From Agromyces sp. G08B096 (GTDB lineage: Bacteria; Actinomycetota; Actinomycetes; Actinomycetales; Microbacteriaceae), in NCBI RefSeq assembly GCF_040267705.1, contig NZ_CP158374.1, forward strand, positions 2,604,001 through 2,668,000: a DNA stretch of 64,000 bases, read 5' to 3'. Below are positions 62,726 to 64,000 of the stretch, piece after piece. Numbering within the stretch: position 1 is the stretch's first letter; each line of letters opens with the position of its first letter. A program made the position numbers and the translations under genes. The notes below the pieces were generated by a model. That model made no database searches, was not told where the DNA came from, and saw nothing but the letters and a program-made list of their open reading frames with translations.

Positions 62726-63760
62726 TCAGCCCGCGGGCGGCGCGGTGCTCTCGCGGACGACGAGGCTCGTGGCCAGGTCCATCCGAGGGGTCGGCACCCC
62801 CGTGCCCGTCGGCGCCTCCGCGAGCCGGATCGCGAGGCGTGCCGCTTCCTCCCCCATCCGGCGCAGCGGCTGGTGCACGGTGGTCAGCCGCGGCGTGAGC
62901 CACCGGGCCAGCGGGATGTCGTCGTAGCCGACGACCGAGAGGTCCTCCGGCACCCGCAGGCCGAGCTCCCGCGCCACCTCGAGCACGCCGAGCGCCTGCA
63001 TGTCGCTGCCCGCGAAGACCGCCGTCGGGCGTTCGGGGCCCGCGAGCAGCTCGCGGGCGTGGTCGCGGCCGCCGGTGACGTGGAAGTCCCCGAACCGGAT
63101 CCAGGCGGGGTCGATCGACACCCCGGCGGAGTTCATGGCCGACCGGTAGCCGTCGACCCTGGCGAGCGAGCACATCATGTCGGCGGGGCCGCTGATCGCG
63201 GCGATGCGGCGGTGTCCGAGTTCGAGGAGGTGCCGGGTCGCCGCCAGACCCCCCGACCAGTTCGCGGAGCCAACGCTCGGCGCGTCGGGCGACGGGTCGC
63301 CGGCCGGGTCGACGATGACGAATGGGATGGCTCGGGCGCGCAGCTGCTCGCGGTACTCGGGTGCGAGGTCGCTGAAGACGAGCACCACCCCGACGGGTCG
63401 GCGGCGCATGACGCCCTCGATCCAGTCGGCGTCGGGCGAGTGCCGGCTGCCGCTGACGGTGAGCACGACACTCAGGCCGTGCTCCTTCGCGACCGATTCG
63501 ACGCCGTCGATGAGCTCCATCGACCAGATCGGGTCGAGCTCGTGGAAGACGAGCTCGATGAGCTCGGCGCGCGCTTCGCTGCGTCCGCCTCCGCGCCGGC
63601 GGTAGCCGCGGTCCGCGAGGACTCGCTCGACGCGCTCCCGGGTGGCCGGCGACACATCGGCCCGCCCGTTGAGCACCTTCGAGATCGTCGACAGCGAGAC
63701 TCCGGCCTCGTCGGCGACGTCGGCGAGCCTGACCCGCTCGGTCGCGGCATCCGTTTTCAT
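62726..63760 (-). CDS. LacI-family transcriptional regulator of the xylan locus
   Basis: A 344-residue LacI repressor: HTH at 11-60 (VRLADVADEAGVSLSTISKVLNG, listed as a block) followed by the effector domain with ELVFHELDPIWSMELIDGV and DLSVVGYDDIPLARWLTPRLTTV. Divergent from xylA. ATG at 63760; longer upstream readings run into the promoter area. A TTTCG/CGAAA inverted repeat next to its ATG resembles the operator of the importer operon, so it is probably the xylo-oligosaccharide-responsive repressor of both. Confidence 0.93.
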   Translation of the reverse strand: MKTDAATERVRLADVADEAGVSLSTISKVLNGRADVSPATRERVERVLADRGYRRRGGGRSEARAELIELVFHELDPIWSMELIDGVESVAKEHGLSVVLTVSGSRHSPDADWIEGVMRRRPVGVVLVFSDLAPEYREQLRARAIPFVIVDPAGDPSPDAPSVGSANWSGGLAATRHLLELGHRRIAAISGPADMMCSLARVDGYRSAMNSAGVSIDPAWIRFGDFHVTGGRDHARELLAGPERPTAVFAGSDMQALGVLEVARELGLRVPEDLSVVGYDDIPLARWLTPRLTTVHQPLRRMGEEAARLAIRLAEAPTGTGVPTPRMDLATSLVVRESTAPPAG

Positions 63761-63761
63761 G

Positions 63762-63782
63762 TTTCGAATCCTAGTTCCGAAA
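63762..63782. promoter_or_regulatory. Candidate autoregulatory operator of the xylan LacI
   Basis: TTTCG (63762-63766) and CGAAA (63778-63782) form an inverted repeat with an 11-base spacer. On the minus strand the flank reads CAACTTTCGGAAC, close to CACTTTCGGCAAC before the importer operon. Confidence 0.55.
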
Positions 63783-63811
63783 GTTGCGGCGTCAGCGTCG
63801 CGTCCCCCGGC

Positions 63812-63840
63812 TTGCATCTGCTCCATGGGACAATTATGTT
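63812..63840 (+). promoter_or_regulatory. Promoter of xylA
   Basis: TTGCAT (63812-63817), 17-base spacer, TATGTT (63835-63840). Good spacing and position, about 44 bases before the xylA ATG. Confidence 0.65.
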
Positions 63841-63853
63841 GGTTTTGCCAACA
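63837..63853. promoter_or_regulatory. Operator overlapping the xylA -10 box
   Basis: TGTTGG-TTTTG-CCAACA: six-base perfect arms, five-base spacer, overlapping the -10 and probable start point. It differs from both LacI-type motifs in the window and resembles sites of xylose-responsive ROK (XylR) repressors in general form. Confidence 0.65.
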
Positions 63854-63883
63854 AATCATCGACGACGCTGAAAGGCGGATCCC

Positions 63884-64000
63884 ATGGCCACTGCGCCCAC
63901 CCGCGACGACAAGTTCTCCTTCGGGCTCTGGACCGTCGGCTACAATGGCACCGACCCGTTCGGCGGCCCCACGCGGAACGCGCTCGACGTCGTGCACGTC
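63884..64000 (+). CDS. xylA: Xylose isomerase, 3' truncated by window edge
   Basis: The first 39 residues of a xylose isomerase: [19 protein letters not shown] and DPFGGPTR match the conserved start of actinobacterial (class I) XylA, with the active-site Trp/Phe region following outside the window. AAAGGCGG precedes the ATG. It is divergent from the LacI gene, completing a xylan-to-xylulose route with the importer and xylosidases. Confidence 0.9.
   Translation, partial: MATAPTRDDKFSFGLWTVGYNGTDPFGGPTRNALDVVHV

Overview
This window is chromosomal DNA from a high-GC actinobacterium, most likely a member of Microbacteriaceae (Agromyces-like; the genus is inference). The evidence is about 70% GC with strong G/C third positions, many GTG starts, ATGA/GTGA translational coupling, an actinobacterial-type short SRP RNA, a coryneform-type nested aspartokinase gene, and a dnaX-recR-lysC-asd neighbourhood. 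No phage, insertion sequence, CRISPR array or defence system was recognised. The window starts inside a D-aminoacylase gene and ends inside xylA.

Region by region. 1-2.5 kb: D-amino-acid catabolism (D-aminoacylase, IclR regulator, RidA). 2.5-10.4 kb, mostly minus strand: an SGNH lipoprotein, asd, lysC with an internal start for a beta subunit, recR and dnaX, then a DksA/TraR zinc-finger gene. 10.4-16 kb: one giant secreted protein with an N-terminal choice-of-anchor-G-like region, 15 IPT/TIG repeats and a degenerate sorting signal. 16.1-21.5 kb: an MFS exporter coupled to an ArsR-type repressor, then pta-ackA; a perfect 36-bp palindrome sits between the ackA stop and the arsR gene. 21.6-24.9 kb: a coupled operon of flavin monooxygenase, BASS-family transporter and NAD-dependent epimerase/dehydratase. 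24.9-25.2 kb: SRP RNA and tRNA-Ser(GGA), followed by a duplicate of the tRNA 3' end. 26-28.5 kb: a HerA/DUF853 ATPase coupled to an acetyltransferase.

28.5-39.4 kb: an almost complete molybdenum section. It contains modABC uptake with a TOBE/HTH regulator, moeB-rhodanese, moeA, moaC, a mobA-DUF6457 fusion, moaD, and (minus strand) mog-moaE-moaA. A MarR/SDR pair interrupts it. No molybdoenzyme lies in the window. 39.4-43 kb: small regulatory and stress genes (SRPBCC, AraC, APH-like kinase, TetR, GNAT).

43-51.5 kb: an arabinan-use locus (LacI, araNPQ-type ABC importer, GH51 arabinofuranosidase, GH43 endo-arabinanase, alditol-oxidase-like flavoprotein), with CG-centred palindromic operators before both the importer and the lacI gene. 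The arabinanase carries an apparent one-base frameshift between its lipoprotein signal and its catalytic domain. 51.6-54 kb: a PAP2 phosphatase and a Bcr/CflA-type exporter. 54-64 kb: a xylan/xylooligosaccharide locus (ROK regulator, ABC importer, GH3 and GH43 enzymes, LacI regulator, start of xylA). The two loci together suggest a plant-hemicellulose-degrading soil or plant-associated bacterium.

The points I find most worth checking are the over-represented GGATGCC/GGCATCC heptamer and the hairpins built from it, the 36-bp palindrome, the arabinanase frameshift, a Cys-to-Tyr change at a conserved cluster ligand of MoaA, the nested lysC start, the tRNA-Ser 3' duplication, and candidate operators that tie the sugar regulators to their operons.
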